From the NCBI GenBank assembly GCA_963920765.1, contig OY987247.1:1922001-1986000 (forward strand): a stretch of DNA of 64,000 nucleotides, given 5' to 3'. Both the position numbers and the translations under genes were made by a program. The stretch comes from Ulota crispa (Eukaryota > Streptophyta > Bryopsida > Orthotrichales > Orthotrichaceae). Each line of letters begins with the position of its first letter. Position 1 is the stretch's first letter. Positions 1 through 9,873 of the stretch are shown here, one piece after another. The notes under the pieces are model-generated. The model saw only the letters and a program-made list of their open reading frames with translations. It was not told the DNA's origin and searched no databases.

Positions 1-279
1 GGCTTTAAATAATCAATAAAAAGTTTTTGCAAATGAAAGAATTAGACATTAGTAAGTTATTATAATTTAGGAGAAATCAAAGTGAAGAATTCGTGCAGGT
101 TGGACAAAGATTTGAGCCATGCAGTCACTCAAAGAGGGGGAACCTTTTGCTGTTTTTTTTTGCTCGTTTGCCATGTTCAATGATCTCATGGGGGCAAGTT
201 AAGCACTTGGAGAGCATTCCTTTCCTAGCAAACTTGGCTTTGCCCATATAAGGTACTATTGCTGCTACTAATTTGTAAA

Positions 280-592
280 TCATTAATAATAAGGAGTTGG
301 CAGCATGCACAAAGATAGTACTTTTTGCTTGGAATTTGGGTGCCCAAATGGCAACATCAAAACTTAAAAAATTGTTAGATGGTATATTGATTCTAGAATA
401 CATGTATCATTAGCACAAAAACTAGAATAATGAGGAGCTACCAACATTCACAAACTATGCACAAATATGGTACTTTTCGCATGGAATTTGGGTGCCTAAA
501 CACAACATCAAAGCTAAAGATTTTTCATATATTTAGTAGATGATATATTGATTCTAAAATGCATGTGTCACTAGCACAAAAACTAAAAACAC
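280..592. repeat. Diverged tandem repeat, two copies of about 150 bp
   Basis: Two adjacent stretches, about 280-424 and 425-592, share ordered blocks: a 'gcacaaagatagtac' type block, then 'tggaatttgggtgcc', then 'tatattgattcta', then 'agcacaaaaacta'. The copies differ by many substitutions and small indels, so the duplication is old. Nothing else recognisable lies between position 1 and the DUF2423 gene at 1858. The 92-residue open frame on the minus strand here has no recognisable domain and is probably chance. Confidence 0.6.
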
Positions 593-1857
593 AGTTAATC
601 CTTTGTAAGCAAACTTTTTGAACATTTTTAGAGGGACAAAGGGAGTATTAGCTAGAGACCTTGCTAAAAATGATCCACTCTATAGTGAGGCCCTACCTAC
701 ACAATCAGTTCCTCACCAAATTTTAATCTAACTACATATTTTGAAATTGAGAAAGGGAGACAAAGGTATTAAAATTTGTGGTCTATATTATTGTTCCACT
801 CTACGGCCCATTACTAGCAACCTTGCCAAGTTCAAATTTATACCTACAATTCCTCAATGAAAATGCCATGTACAATACTGGAAACAAAGATACACACCAC
901 CTAATTTGCTAGTCAATGAACTTGCATAACCTAGAGTATAATTGGCATTTTTTCTTATTGTGCATCACAACTTTGTAATTCATATGCAATCCCAATCAAG
1001 CATACCAAATTTTAATACTAGGAGACCTAAACTTCATTTTTGATGATTTTTTTCGTTTTAAAATCATGATTTTACGTGATAATTAATTGATAAACATTGG
1101 TGATAAATTTTTGAGATCTAATTGCATGAGTATGTAGGAAACATCCATATGCATATATTTCATGCTAAAACAAACTCCCTTCAAAGATTTGTGACATGCC
1201 CAAATTCTGTAAAATAAATATTTTTACATTATTTTAAGTAGCTTTTCACTATCATGTTCAAATAGCAAAATTTGATTATCATACAAAAAGGTTGAACGCC
1301 ATAGTGATTCTCAAGATTGTTAAGGAGCCGATCAATTATTCAGATGACATTATTTAACAAGAATTCATGAAATATCTGACAGTCAAGATTGGTTCGTAAG
1401 AAATCCTGAGATACAAGCTTCATTTAAAATTTCTCAGGCTTAGGCAAAAGAGATGGAACCAAAGAAGTCCTTAGCATTTGCAGTACCAATCAACGCAATA
1501 AGACCAGAACCTCAAAGAGCAACAGGAGACAAGACCTCCATCTTGATTGCATAGGGGGATGATAACCATTTCATGCACATTCAAAACCTGCAGATAACAG
1601 AACTACGTGCTACAACCAGTTCACAAACACACAAAATTCACAAGGCATGTCTTTCAAAAAGGTATGTTTTTGAATCTGCAGTCCCTTCTTCCGCTTCTCA
1701 TCTAAAATTAGAAGAATTTGAGAAGAACAGTACGCACTGGCAAAGACTTCCAATCCTGAAAACCTCCAAAATATTCGTGTGAGCTCATGAAACCCTTCGT
1801 TGATGTCATAACCAAATAGCTAAGCAATTGTGTAGTTTGGCTCCTCTTGAGCTTCAC

Positions 1858-2697
1858 TCAAAATTTCAATTTCTTCTTGTGGTGCCTCTCCTTCTTCAAT
1901 CGCCCTTGACTCTTTCCTCTCTTCTTAATGCCACCTCGTGCCTTCAACTTGGAGTCGTTGCCACTAGTGCTGGCACCGGCTTCATCATCAACGACCATAG
2001 CGGTAGAGGCTTGCCCTGCCCTTCCTCGAGTCACTTCCTCCACTTCTGCAAACAAAAAAATACTCTTCCCTCAGTAAAACTTATAACAACATCAAAGCTC
2101 AAAATGAACATTTCACAGCTTTTCTCAAGTGTACAAAACCCTAATCCTGAACCCTAAACCTAGCTTCTTTAGCTCCTGGATGTCCATCATTATGAGCCAA
2201 GTATGAGAGCTTGAATACTTCAGAATCCACGATAAACCCTAACCCTAAGATTCTCCAAGCTTGGAGGCACGGCCCGTTACAAACGCATACACCCATAATT
2301 CGTAGTCAAGAAACTCAGATTGTGCATTTCATTGCCATCCTCAAGTATATGGAACTCTTCGCCGCCGCTCAAACGTCAATGATCATAAATCTCAGAGCGA
2401 AGTTTAGGTCATAAACACTTCAGAGTCCAAACTAAACCCTAAAAATTGTCCTCCGAGCTCCCAGTATAGAAACGCATATATCTTCACTACTCGCAGTCAA
2501 GACAACAAAAGTAAGGTGAACTCACCCATGGCCTCGTCACGTGAACGCTTCTTGGGAAGTTCGACCTTGGGTGCCGCCAATGCAGCTTCCATGATGGAGT
2601 TCTTAGCAGCCTCGTGTTCATCGTAGTGCGGTGTCACCAGCTCCCGCTTCAGCGTCCTCAACCTCTTCAACCTCTTCGACCTAATTGACTTCCCCAT
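1858..2697 (-). CDS. DUF2423 / LLP-homolog-like small basic nuclear protein, 2 exons
   Basis: Join on the minus strand: exon 1 2697-2526, exon 2 2045-1858, giving 119 residues. The start MGKSIRSKRLKRLR is the N-terminal signature of DUF2423 (yeast YBL028C, animal LLPH), and plant members begin almost identically. The donor is G|GTGAGT and the acceptor follows a T-rich tract ending GCAG. The split codon rebuilds Glu and the frame stays open to a lysine-rich end, KKERHHKKKLKF, which looks like a nucleolar localisation or RNA-binding tail. The middle is acidic and low in complexity. In-frame ATGs upstream (2724) are less likely because family homology starts at 2697. Family members are linked to ribosome biogenesis, but no reaction is established. 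The 480-bp intron carries AAACCCTAA-type motifs. The identification rests on the N-terminal motif, gene length and basic tail. Confidence 0.75.
2136..2448. promoter_or_regulatory. Telo-box-like motifs in the intron of the DUF2423 gene
   Basis: The intron contains several AAACCCTA/AACCCTAA strings near 2138, 2151, 2233 and 2435, and a complementary GGGTTTAG lies upstream at about 2826. Telo-boxes are known in promoters and first introns of plant ribosomal-protein and ribosome-biogenesis genes, which fits the host gene. The strings are short and could be chance in AT-rich DNA. Regulatory function is inference. Confidence 0.3.
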
Positions 2698-3044
2698 CTC
2701 TCCCTTATCACTGTAAATTCTCAAACCAAGAAAAGCACGAAAAAGAATCTAAATAAGGGAATTCGAAGTTGTGTTAGAGAATTGAGGTGTAGAGATGCCT
2801 CTTAAGGACACCGCGAGAGGTTTGAAGGGTTTAGGACTGAGTCTCCGACAGCAAGAGCAGCAGCGCTCTCTTGCGAAAGGAGTCAGGCTGTCTCCAGAAC
2901 CCGGAGAAGAGAACGGGGCTTAGGGAATCATTCATCCATAACGATGATGGCAGCGGATGATCTGATGTCATCCGTTCATTTTCATTTGAGGTTTAAGCTT
3001 AGGGTTCAAGGTGCTGACGTGCCTGCTGATATTGTAGACTGGCT

Positions 3045-3145
3045 CGGCAGGTTCCTTACCGGCTTGGCAGGTGGCAGGGTTCATACATGCTTGGACCCGC
3101 TTGGCAGGTTCCTTACCGGCTTGGCATCTGGCAGGGTCCTTACCT
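3045..3145 (+). repeat. GC-richer tandem repeat flanking a fold-back element
   Basis: The string GGCAGGTTCCTTACCGGCTT occurs twice (about 3047 and 3105), each followed by a GGCAGGGTyC block. The unit is about 58 bp. A fragment reading GCTTGGACCCGCTTGGCAGG recurs in the same orientation at about 4306, just beyond the right arm of the inverted repeat. The 138-residue open frame running through it from 2944 is a by-product of this repeat and the adjoining inverted-repeat arm. Confidence 0.6.
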
Positions 3146-3147
3146 GC

Positions 3148-4296
3148 GGCTCGGTTTACTGCACATACGTCGATCTGGGCCCCGCCCCTGTCAGGGCCAA
3201 AAATACACTGTCTCCTAGGCTGCCCCTGCTGTCCCTTGCGATTGAGTTGCCTATAGCGACTTCACCTTTTGTTGAGTTTGACATGGTCAAGTTAGGAAGA
3301 GGAAATCAAAATATTGGCATAAATTTCAAAGTTCCAATTGCAAACATTTGGTCACAATAAATTTTTAAGTCCAAAATCATTAAAATTGTATAGTTGTGAG
3401 TAGGAGATACTACAAACAACTCTTAGTGGAGTCTTTAGTGTGATCATACCCTCATAACACTAACTTGAGGAGTTCTTAAATAGTGAAATAGGGCACTCAA
3501 AACCATCATGTCAATCACCCAAAACCATCACTTTGTCACCCATAACCATCATGCTGTCACCCATAACCATCATGTTGTCACCCATAACCATCATGTTGTC
3601 ACCCAAAACCAATTTTTTCTACACCTAGAAATGACTGACAAAATTATGTGTCACACTGGCTTGTAGGCAATGCCTTTGGGGACACCCACGGAGAGAGATG
3701 ACACCACCTTACAAAAGAATCAATTTAGACACATTTAGTCAATTCGGACATGTCAATTTGGACCCGATTTTTTGTAAGGTAGCGTCATCCCTCTCCGTGG
3801 GTGTCCCCAAAGGCATTGCCTACAAGCCAATGTGACACATAATTTTGTCAATCATTTCTAGGTGTAGAAAAAAATTGGTTTTGGGTGACAACATGATGGT
3901 TATGGGTGACAAAGTGATGGTTTTGGGTGATTGACATGATGGTTTTGAGTGCCCTATCTCACTATTTAAGAACTCCTCAAGTTAGTGTTATGAGGGTATG
4001 ATCACACTAAAGACTTTACTAAGAGTTGTTTGTAGCATCTCCTACTCATAACTATACAATTTTAGTGATTTTGGACTTAAAAATTTATTGTGACCAAATG
4101 TTTGCAATTGGAGCTTTGAAATTTATGCCAATATTTTGATTTCCTCTTCCTAACTTGACCATGTCAAGCTCAACAAAAGGTGGAGTCGCTGTAGGCACCT
4201 CAATCGCAAGGGGCAATAGGGGCAGCCTAGGAGATAGTGTATTTTTGGCCTTGACAAGGGTGGGGCCCAGATCGACGTATGTGTAGTAAACTGAGC
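3148..4296. mobile_element. Fold-back (long inverted repeat) element, arms 530-570 bp
   Basis: The left arm, about 3148-3718, is the near-complete reverse complement of the right arm, about 3768-4296, around a spacer of about 50 bp. The arms differ mainly because the left carries two extra copies of a 21-bp minisatellite unit (CACCCATAACCATCATGTTGT) at about 3530-3600, which accounts for the 42-bp length difference. Arm divergence is a few percent. Related open frames appear on both strands (ending 3360 plus and 4085 minus) because the arms mirror each other; they resemble no known protein. No TTAA-CCC end was found, so the class is unassigned. Target duplications were not clear. Confidence 0.75.
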
Positions 4297-4900
4297 CCTT
4301 ACTTGCTTGGACCCGCTTGGCAGGGGTCTGCAACTCCGCATGATTTCTGGGTAAAGAATGGGTAAAGTTTTGTAAGGGTATAGTTTTGTAAGGGTACTTT
4401 ATGTTTCCACTTTCAGTTAAGGTAGTCACTCTAAAACCGTCACTCAAATTTAAAGCGCTCCATAGGTAGTCCAAGAATGGATATGAGGTGGTTCTTGAAT
4501 GGACCCCTCTTAGTCTTAAAAGAAAAGGTGAATTTTATTGCAAGAACCATTATATTCCTCTATTCACTTGATCTCTTTACAAGTTGCAGGGGGACTCTTT
4601 ATAGAAGACCTAGTGTCACAGATAGGTGTCTACTTCAAAAAAACTTTGAAAATTCATCAATAATTCAATAATGCTTCAAAAAATATGAAAAAAATTGGGT
4701 TATGTTTAGCATCCATTTCTCTTTGATGGAAAATTAGACTGAAAATCTTCATGTCTTGAAAAGCCTAAATCTAGAACAGCCTTTAAAGTGACAGTTTTAG
4801 AGCAACTACCTTAGATTGTTGAGATTGAACTAGTAAGCTTGAGATAATGAGATATCCAAACATCTCAATTGGTGCAAAAATTATCTTTTCTTTTTAGGGT

Positions 4901-5194
4901 TATTACAAATAGGGGCACCCAAAAAATATATATATTACAGATAGGGCACAATTTTAAGACCCTTTCACTAAAATTTCCTTATTTAGACTTGATTTGGAAA
5001 AGCGTTTAAGTTTTTGGAAATTAGCCAATTTTTAATGCAATGTATCCAAATCAATCAATGTCCAAACCAAAATTTTACAAGAATTTACAAAGATTTATTT
5101 TGAAACTGTGCCCCTATTTATAATTATTTTGAAATTGCCCTTAAATCTATCATGTTTTTTTGTTATTTTTATTTTTGTTCCCCTATTTGTAATT
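4901..5194. mobile_element. Candidate MITE with ATTACAAATAGGGG-type inverted ends
   Basis: The left end reads ATTACAAATAGGGGCA and the right end is the reverse complement of AATTACAAATAGGGGAA. A second, inner pair (near 4935 and 5105) is also roughly inverted. The length of about 295 bp and the absence of coding capacity fit a nonautonomous DNA element. Target duplication was not resolved, so the class is unknown. Confidence 0.4.
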
Positions 5195-5384
5195 GCCACT
5201 TTCTTTTGTGTTCTTTCATTTGGTTCAATGTGGCATTTGGACTTCAATCCCTCAAGGACCATGTATTCAAATTTGTCAAAGTTTTGAACAATAAGCAAAA
5301 GTAGGTTTGTCTCATACATTTGGAAATTACTTCTTTGGAGATTTATTTTTTATCTTTCCAAACGTAATTTGATTTTACATCTGT

Positions 5385-6120
5385 CTCTATTATAAAGAGT
5401 AGGCTCTACATTTATTTGTATTATAAAGAGTGGGTTGTCTTTCTCATGATATAATGACTAGTCATGTGTTGTTTATCTCATGACGTAATTCTCTATTAAC
5501 ATCACAATTTCTATTAGAGAGGGAAGAAGGGATAGGAAAGGGCACTTGAATGGAGGGTGGAAAGTTATTATGTTTTTTTTGTAAATTTTTTTTTATAAAT
5601 TTAAATTTTTTCATTTATGAAGTATTGGGTGTCAAGCATTGGGTGTCTTTCATTCACATGAAATTTGAGATTCACTAGAGGGGAGGGCGTGGGGTAGGAA
5701 GAAATTTGAGGAGGGAAGGGAGAGGAAAGACATTAGAAAAAAATGGGAGCCTTCAATAAGGCCCTTAAAATTTTTGTTCCCAATGTGGGGAACTAGCCTT
5801 GCTGGTTGCTAACAAATTTAATTGAAAAAATATATAGAAAAATAAGTCTTAGAAAAAAATTAGAATTTTTCTTGATTTTTTTAATTTAAACATTTAATAA
5901 AATAATACAATCTGACTTGGCACCAACGATGCCATGTCAGACTGCGCATGTGCAGAGTTTGGTGTAATGGGCCCAAGGTTCCCATGCTTGAGAACTTAGG
6001 GCCTTATTGTAAACCCAAATTTTTTCTAATGTAAGGAAAGGGAGAATGAAAGTCACATGAAATGAGAGACACGTAGCGCATGCAAGACATACTTGTTTGA
6101 ATAATACAAATCTCCAACAT
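5385..6120. repeat. Dispersed AT-rich repeat (copy 1), interrupted by a short element
   Basis: Blocks here recur in the same order near 48865-49640 and 50180-50400: ATTATAAAGAGTGGG, TCTCATGATATAATGA, 'attagagagggaag', an 'aagtattgggtgtcaagcatt' type block, and GCAAGACATACTTG. The copy is split at 5756-6017 by a candidate MITE. No coding sequence or clear termini were found, so the repeat class is unknown. The copies are clearly diverged from one another. Confidence 0.55.
5756..6017. mobile_element. Candidate MITE with CAATAAGGCCCT inverted ends
   Basis: The left boundary CAATAAGGCCCTTAA and the right boundary (reverse complement CAATAAGGCCCTAAG) are inverted copies about 260 bp apart. The flanks read as one continuous copy of the dispersed repeat once this block is set aside, which supports insertion. 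It also contains a short inverted pair, CTGACTTGGCA and TGCCATGTCAG. No coding content. Confidence 0.45.
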
Positions 6121-6769
6121 TACGAGTTTTTTCTATAGTTGTCGTCATTACAAAAATGACACATTAAATTTTATCTCAACAATTAGTTTTTTATGGTACA
6201 AAATGGACCCTTCAAATTTGACTTAAAAAAAAATTCATCAAAAATATACAATACAAACAATTTCTTTGATCATTCAATTATTGTTTAAAGTGCACTTTTA
6301 AAAATATCTTCACATTTATAGAGACTTTTAGCATGATGTAGAAGAAGTCATGAACAAAAAGAAATTGAGAATTCATGAGGAGTAATATACTTATTCAAAT
6401 AAATAATCCTCATCAATAGAACCATAATATTGAGCATCATAAAAAAAATTCAAATTTTATACTGAGTATGAAGAGTAGAATGAGAGGGGCAATTCACAAT
6501 ATGGCTTACATCCCAATTCCCATTGGAATTTGAGAATATGATTGGTATAGAGCCAAAAGTTGGGATTTGGTGCTTCACACTATGTCCCAAGTCCCATGTC
6601 CTAGTTGCTTATATGAACACTTTTTAGAAATTTTGGCGCCAAAGAAGATGGGACTTCACTCCAAGCTTGTAAATAGTTGCTTGCCATCATGCCATGTATG
6701 GTGTTTCACACAATCAAAGCTCTTAAGACGCTTGTACACCATTCGGCTTGCTTTGCCATTACTCCATTT

Positions 6770-6898
6770 GCATAGAACACCTGAATGCATTCATAATTGT
6801 AATTTATAGCAAGATTAAAAAATTAAATCTACTACATGAAACAAGCCTCTAAAATTATGTAAGGATACTTTTGATCCTCTAGGACATTCAAGAGTTAA
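6770..6898. mobile_element. Right-end fragment of a TTAA-type element
   Basis: This stretch aligns with 18770-18907: shared blocks are an 'ataattgta.tttatagcaag' type run, AAAAAATTA, 'caaacaagc' and 'tttgatcctctaggacat'. It ends ...CATTCAAGAGTTAA, the reverse complement of a TTAA-CTCTTGAATG terminus. No matching left terminus was seen upstream, so the element is truncated or its left end has decayed. Confidence 0.45.
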
Positions 6899-8169
6899 AC
6901 ATAACAAATATTCATGATTTTCCTTTAAAAATAATTCACAAATTATATTTACATGATGACCAAATTAACCACGTAGACTAGTAGCGGCATTAAAAACAAA
7001 CAAGATGAAAATGTATCATACAGTGTTGCAATATGCATTGGACGTGATTCATCAATTGATGGGTTTTGATATAAATAAATGTTTACTTCATTAGGATGTG
7101 TTCCAATCTCTAAAGTGGCCATGGAGTCTCTCAATTTTGAGGATTTGAAAAGATTTGTTTAAAAATTAGGACAACAAGGGGTATTTTAGAGTTGATGTGG
7201 ACGAGTTGTAGATTTTAAGTTTAGATTATATCCATACAACTGGATTTACCAACGTAATCATAAACATATCAGAATAAGAACTGAAACGATTAATTCATAA
7301 TCATTTTTAGATTTAGTTTCAAACAAGGTATTTATACTTTCGGAGTGGAATGTGTTCAATGAACTTGAAATGTGATGATCTCATTATTGTTGAAATTGGA
7401 GATTTTTTCGATACCTACTGCGACAAGCTCATTCTCTCAAAAACACTTGTGAACAAGAAATCAACTTAACCTTTAAACGTCAACGGGGACAAAAATCATC
7501 CTCGGCAAATACACTAAGTCAGTATATTCACGGCAATAGGCCCCAGCGCTTAACAGTTAAATTTTCTTTCACATACATTAGTTTTCATAATTTATTAAAG
7601 CACACATTCTATCAATACTGAACTAGAATGCAACATAGTGCAATTACCTATTCAAGAAATGAAGAATGTACATTAAATAGTGCATTTAGGTTGCCCCACA
7701 TGGATTTCTTGACATTCTATACTATTCAAATACTTATTAGTACTACAAAACTTTCATTAATAATTATTGCAACAAACACTTTTTTTAAAGAGCCTAACAA
7801 CAACAACTAAGTTGTAAAAAAAAAAACTAACGACTTTAAAATTGTAAACCATACAAAATCCTAGTATCTAAAGAATTGCATACGTCTCCAAATGACCAAG
7901 TGATGAGTAATAGGGTATCTTTCTAGAGTAAGGCAACCTAAATGCACTTTTTAATTTAGAATAAAAAATGAATTTAGATCCAGTTTTTGGCTGAAATTTC
8001 TAATACATATTAAATCCATTTCCTTTTTGTCATTAGGAACAACCAGAATTTTAGTTTCATTTGTTTTTTTGGTTCAAACAAATACAAGTAGCTTCTCTCT
8101 TGCCAAGTTGATAACAATGAATCTCCGAATATTTCCTCTCCTCTAGTTACTTTTCAAGGAAACACTAGG

Positions 8170-8912
8170 GCGAGCTTCAAACTTAAACTATTTCAGGTGA
8201 CTCACGTTGTTGTTCACCTCGATGGATTCACTAGTGAATAGGGAGGTAACTCACCTTTGAAGTTCACTCATAACATGATTCACTTTAAGAGTGAATTTCA
8301 TAAATCCACCTTTATAGTTTTGGTAAGTAGCAGTTTGGACACAAGAGTGAATGCGGATGGAGGTAGCCACCCACCCACCCATCCTGCTTCCACTCCTGCC
8401 CTGCTCCTTGTACTTGCGCTGCTTGCGCTTGTGATGGTCTTGCTCTTGGAGTGTTGTTGTTACAAAAGCCAAACCCTAAATGCAAACGCATGCAAACTCA
8501 CATGTGTTTGAGATTTTGAGCATGTGAGTGAACAAAAATAATTCACTAGTGACTTGAATTCCTATGAAGTGAGAAACTCGTCGGCCAGATTTTATGTTTG
8601 GGCTTCATACTTAAACTTTTTCAAGTGACTCACATCGCAATTCGCCTCTATGAATTCACTAGTGATCAACGAGGTGACTCACCTTTGGAATTCACTCCTA
8701 ACGTGATTCACGTGAGGAGTGAACTTTAGAAACTCACTTTTGCGCATCTCATCCTCCCGTCTCTCTTAGACGCTCAAACCCCTACTTGAGCACAAAACCC
8801 TAATCGCAAATTCATGGGTGTGTCAGACTTTTAGCGCAGGAGCAAACAAAAATAATTCACAATGAGAGGGATCCTATGAGGTGAGGAACTTGTAGACTAG
8901 ATTTTATGTTTG
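8170..8912 (+). repeat. Two-copy tandem duplication rich in TCACTAGTGA palindromes
   Basis: Copy 1 (about 8170-8596) and copy 2 (about 8597-8912) share, in order, 'cttcaaacttaaact', GTGACTCAC, ATTCACTAGTGA, 'aactcacctttg.a', 'attcac' runs, AAACCCTAA, AACAAAAATAATTCAC and AGATTTTATGTTTG. Copy 1 holds about 110 bp more, including a short CCACCCACCCACCC run. Repeated GTGA/TCAC words make several hairpins possible. Open frames across it are short and unmatched. Confidence 0.6.
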
Positions 8913-9229
8913 AACCCCCTATTTAGTGTTTTTTTGGGCAATTTAAGGCCCAATTGCCTCATAAAAAAAAGGCTGGCTTCAAGCCTGTAGGAAAAAAATG
9001 GGGAATTTTTAGAAAAAAACGCCAAATTGCAATAATGAAAATTGCGTTGCAGCTTAGGCTTTCATAAAATCCTTATCAAATTGAAAATTGATACCATCAT
9101 TTTAAAGCTATTTGAGCATTTTAATTTTTTTGAGGTGTTGCCTAATCCAATTCAATATTACACTTAAGTAATGGCAATGATTATTTGAATGTTTTAAAAA
9201 AATGACCAATGAATGAATTTTACCTACAA

Positions 9230-9873
9230 AAAAATTCCCTGATGCTCCAAAAATCCATGCACCCAGGCCACCTTCAACTCCAACCAAAATAAGGACGAAG
9301 CCAGCAAGCTACAAACCATTTTCAAAAAATGCCACCCAAGCATCGGTGAGAAAACCAAAAAAAATCCCTGCCCCTATTGTTTCACGGGAACGGGTGCCTC
9401 TAGTATATTCCACAGAAGGGTTTCCCATGTAGAAAGATGTCGCAAGCGTTCAAAGCAGGCGTGCGGCCAAACTCCGCTGGACGCCCGGCGTCACAAGCTG
9501 GCCAAACCAGGCAGGCGGCATCTAGGGCGTTTTGTCAGGAAGCTGACGGGGCGTGCCCGGCCACTCAACTCAAACCCTGACCCGACCCGACCGGGACATC
9601 TGACTCTGGTTAACATTGAAGCGCGGTTAAGTTAGCCGCGCCAAACCGGAGCTAGCGCGTTTGGCACCTGTGTTGTCTTGCTCCCTTGCACTCCCCTGTT
9701 GCTGCGCCGCAACTTTGCATGTGCTCTTGCGTATCCTTCGATCTCTCCTCGTGCGTCCACAAATCATTTAGAAGTGTAGATTATTGAAGCGGCTATCCGT
9801 CGATACACAATTCGCCTGATTTGGCTCAGTTTTGGTAACTTAGTTTGGAGAGGAAGCGAGTTTTGTTGCGGCG
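9230..9873 (+). promoter_or_regulatory. Presumed promoter and 5' UTR of CGS1
   Basis: Composition shifts from AT-rich repeat DNA to CG-containing, GC-richer sequence from about 9370 up to the CGS1 start codon at 9874, as is typical for a plant promoter and 5' UTR. No TATA element was assigned confidently. The transcription start cannot be placed from sequence alone. Confidence 0.4.

Noticed and set aside
2228-2245. Telomere-like AACCCTAACCCTAA run
   Set aside because: Only two units long and inside a gene intron; a telo-box-type motif is a better reading than interstitial telomere DNA.
7467-7555. Possible 90-bp TTAA element (TTAACCTTTAAACG ... CGCTTAACAGTTAA)
   Set aside because: The ends match each other and the family consensus too poorly; TTAA is frequent in AT-rich DNA.
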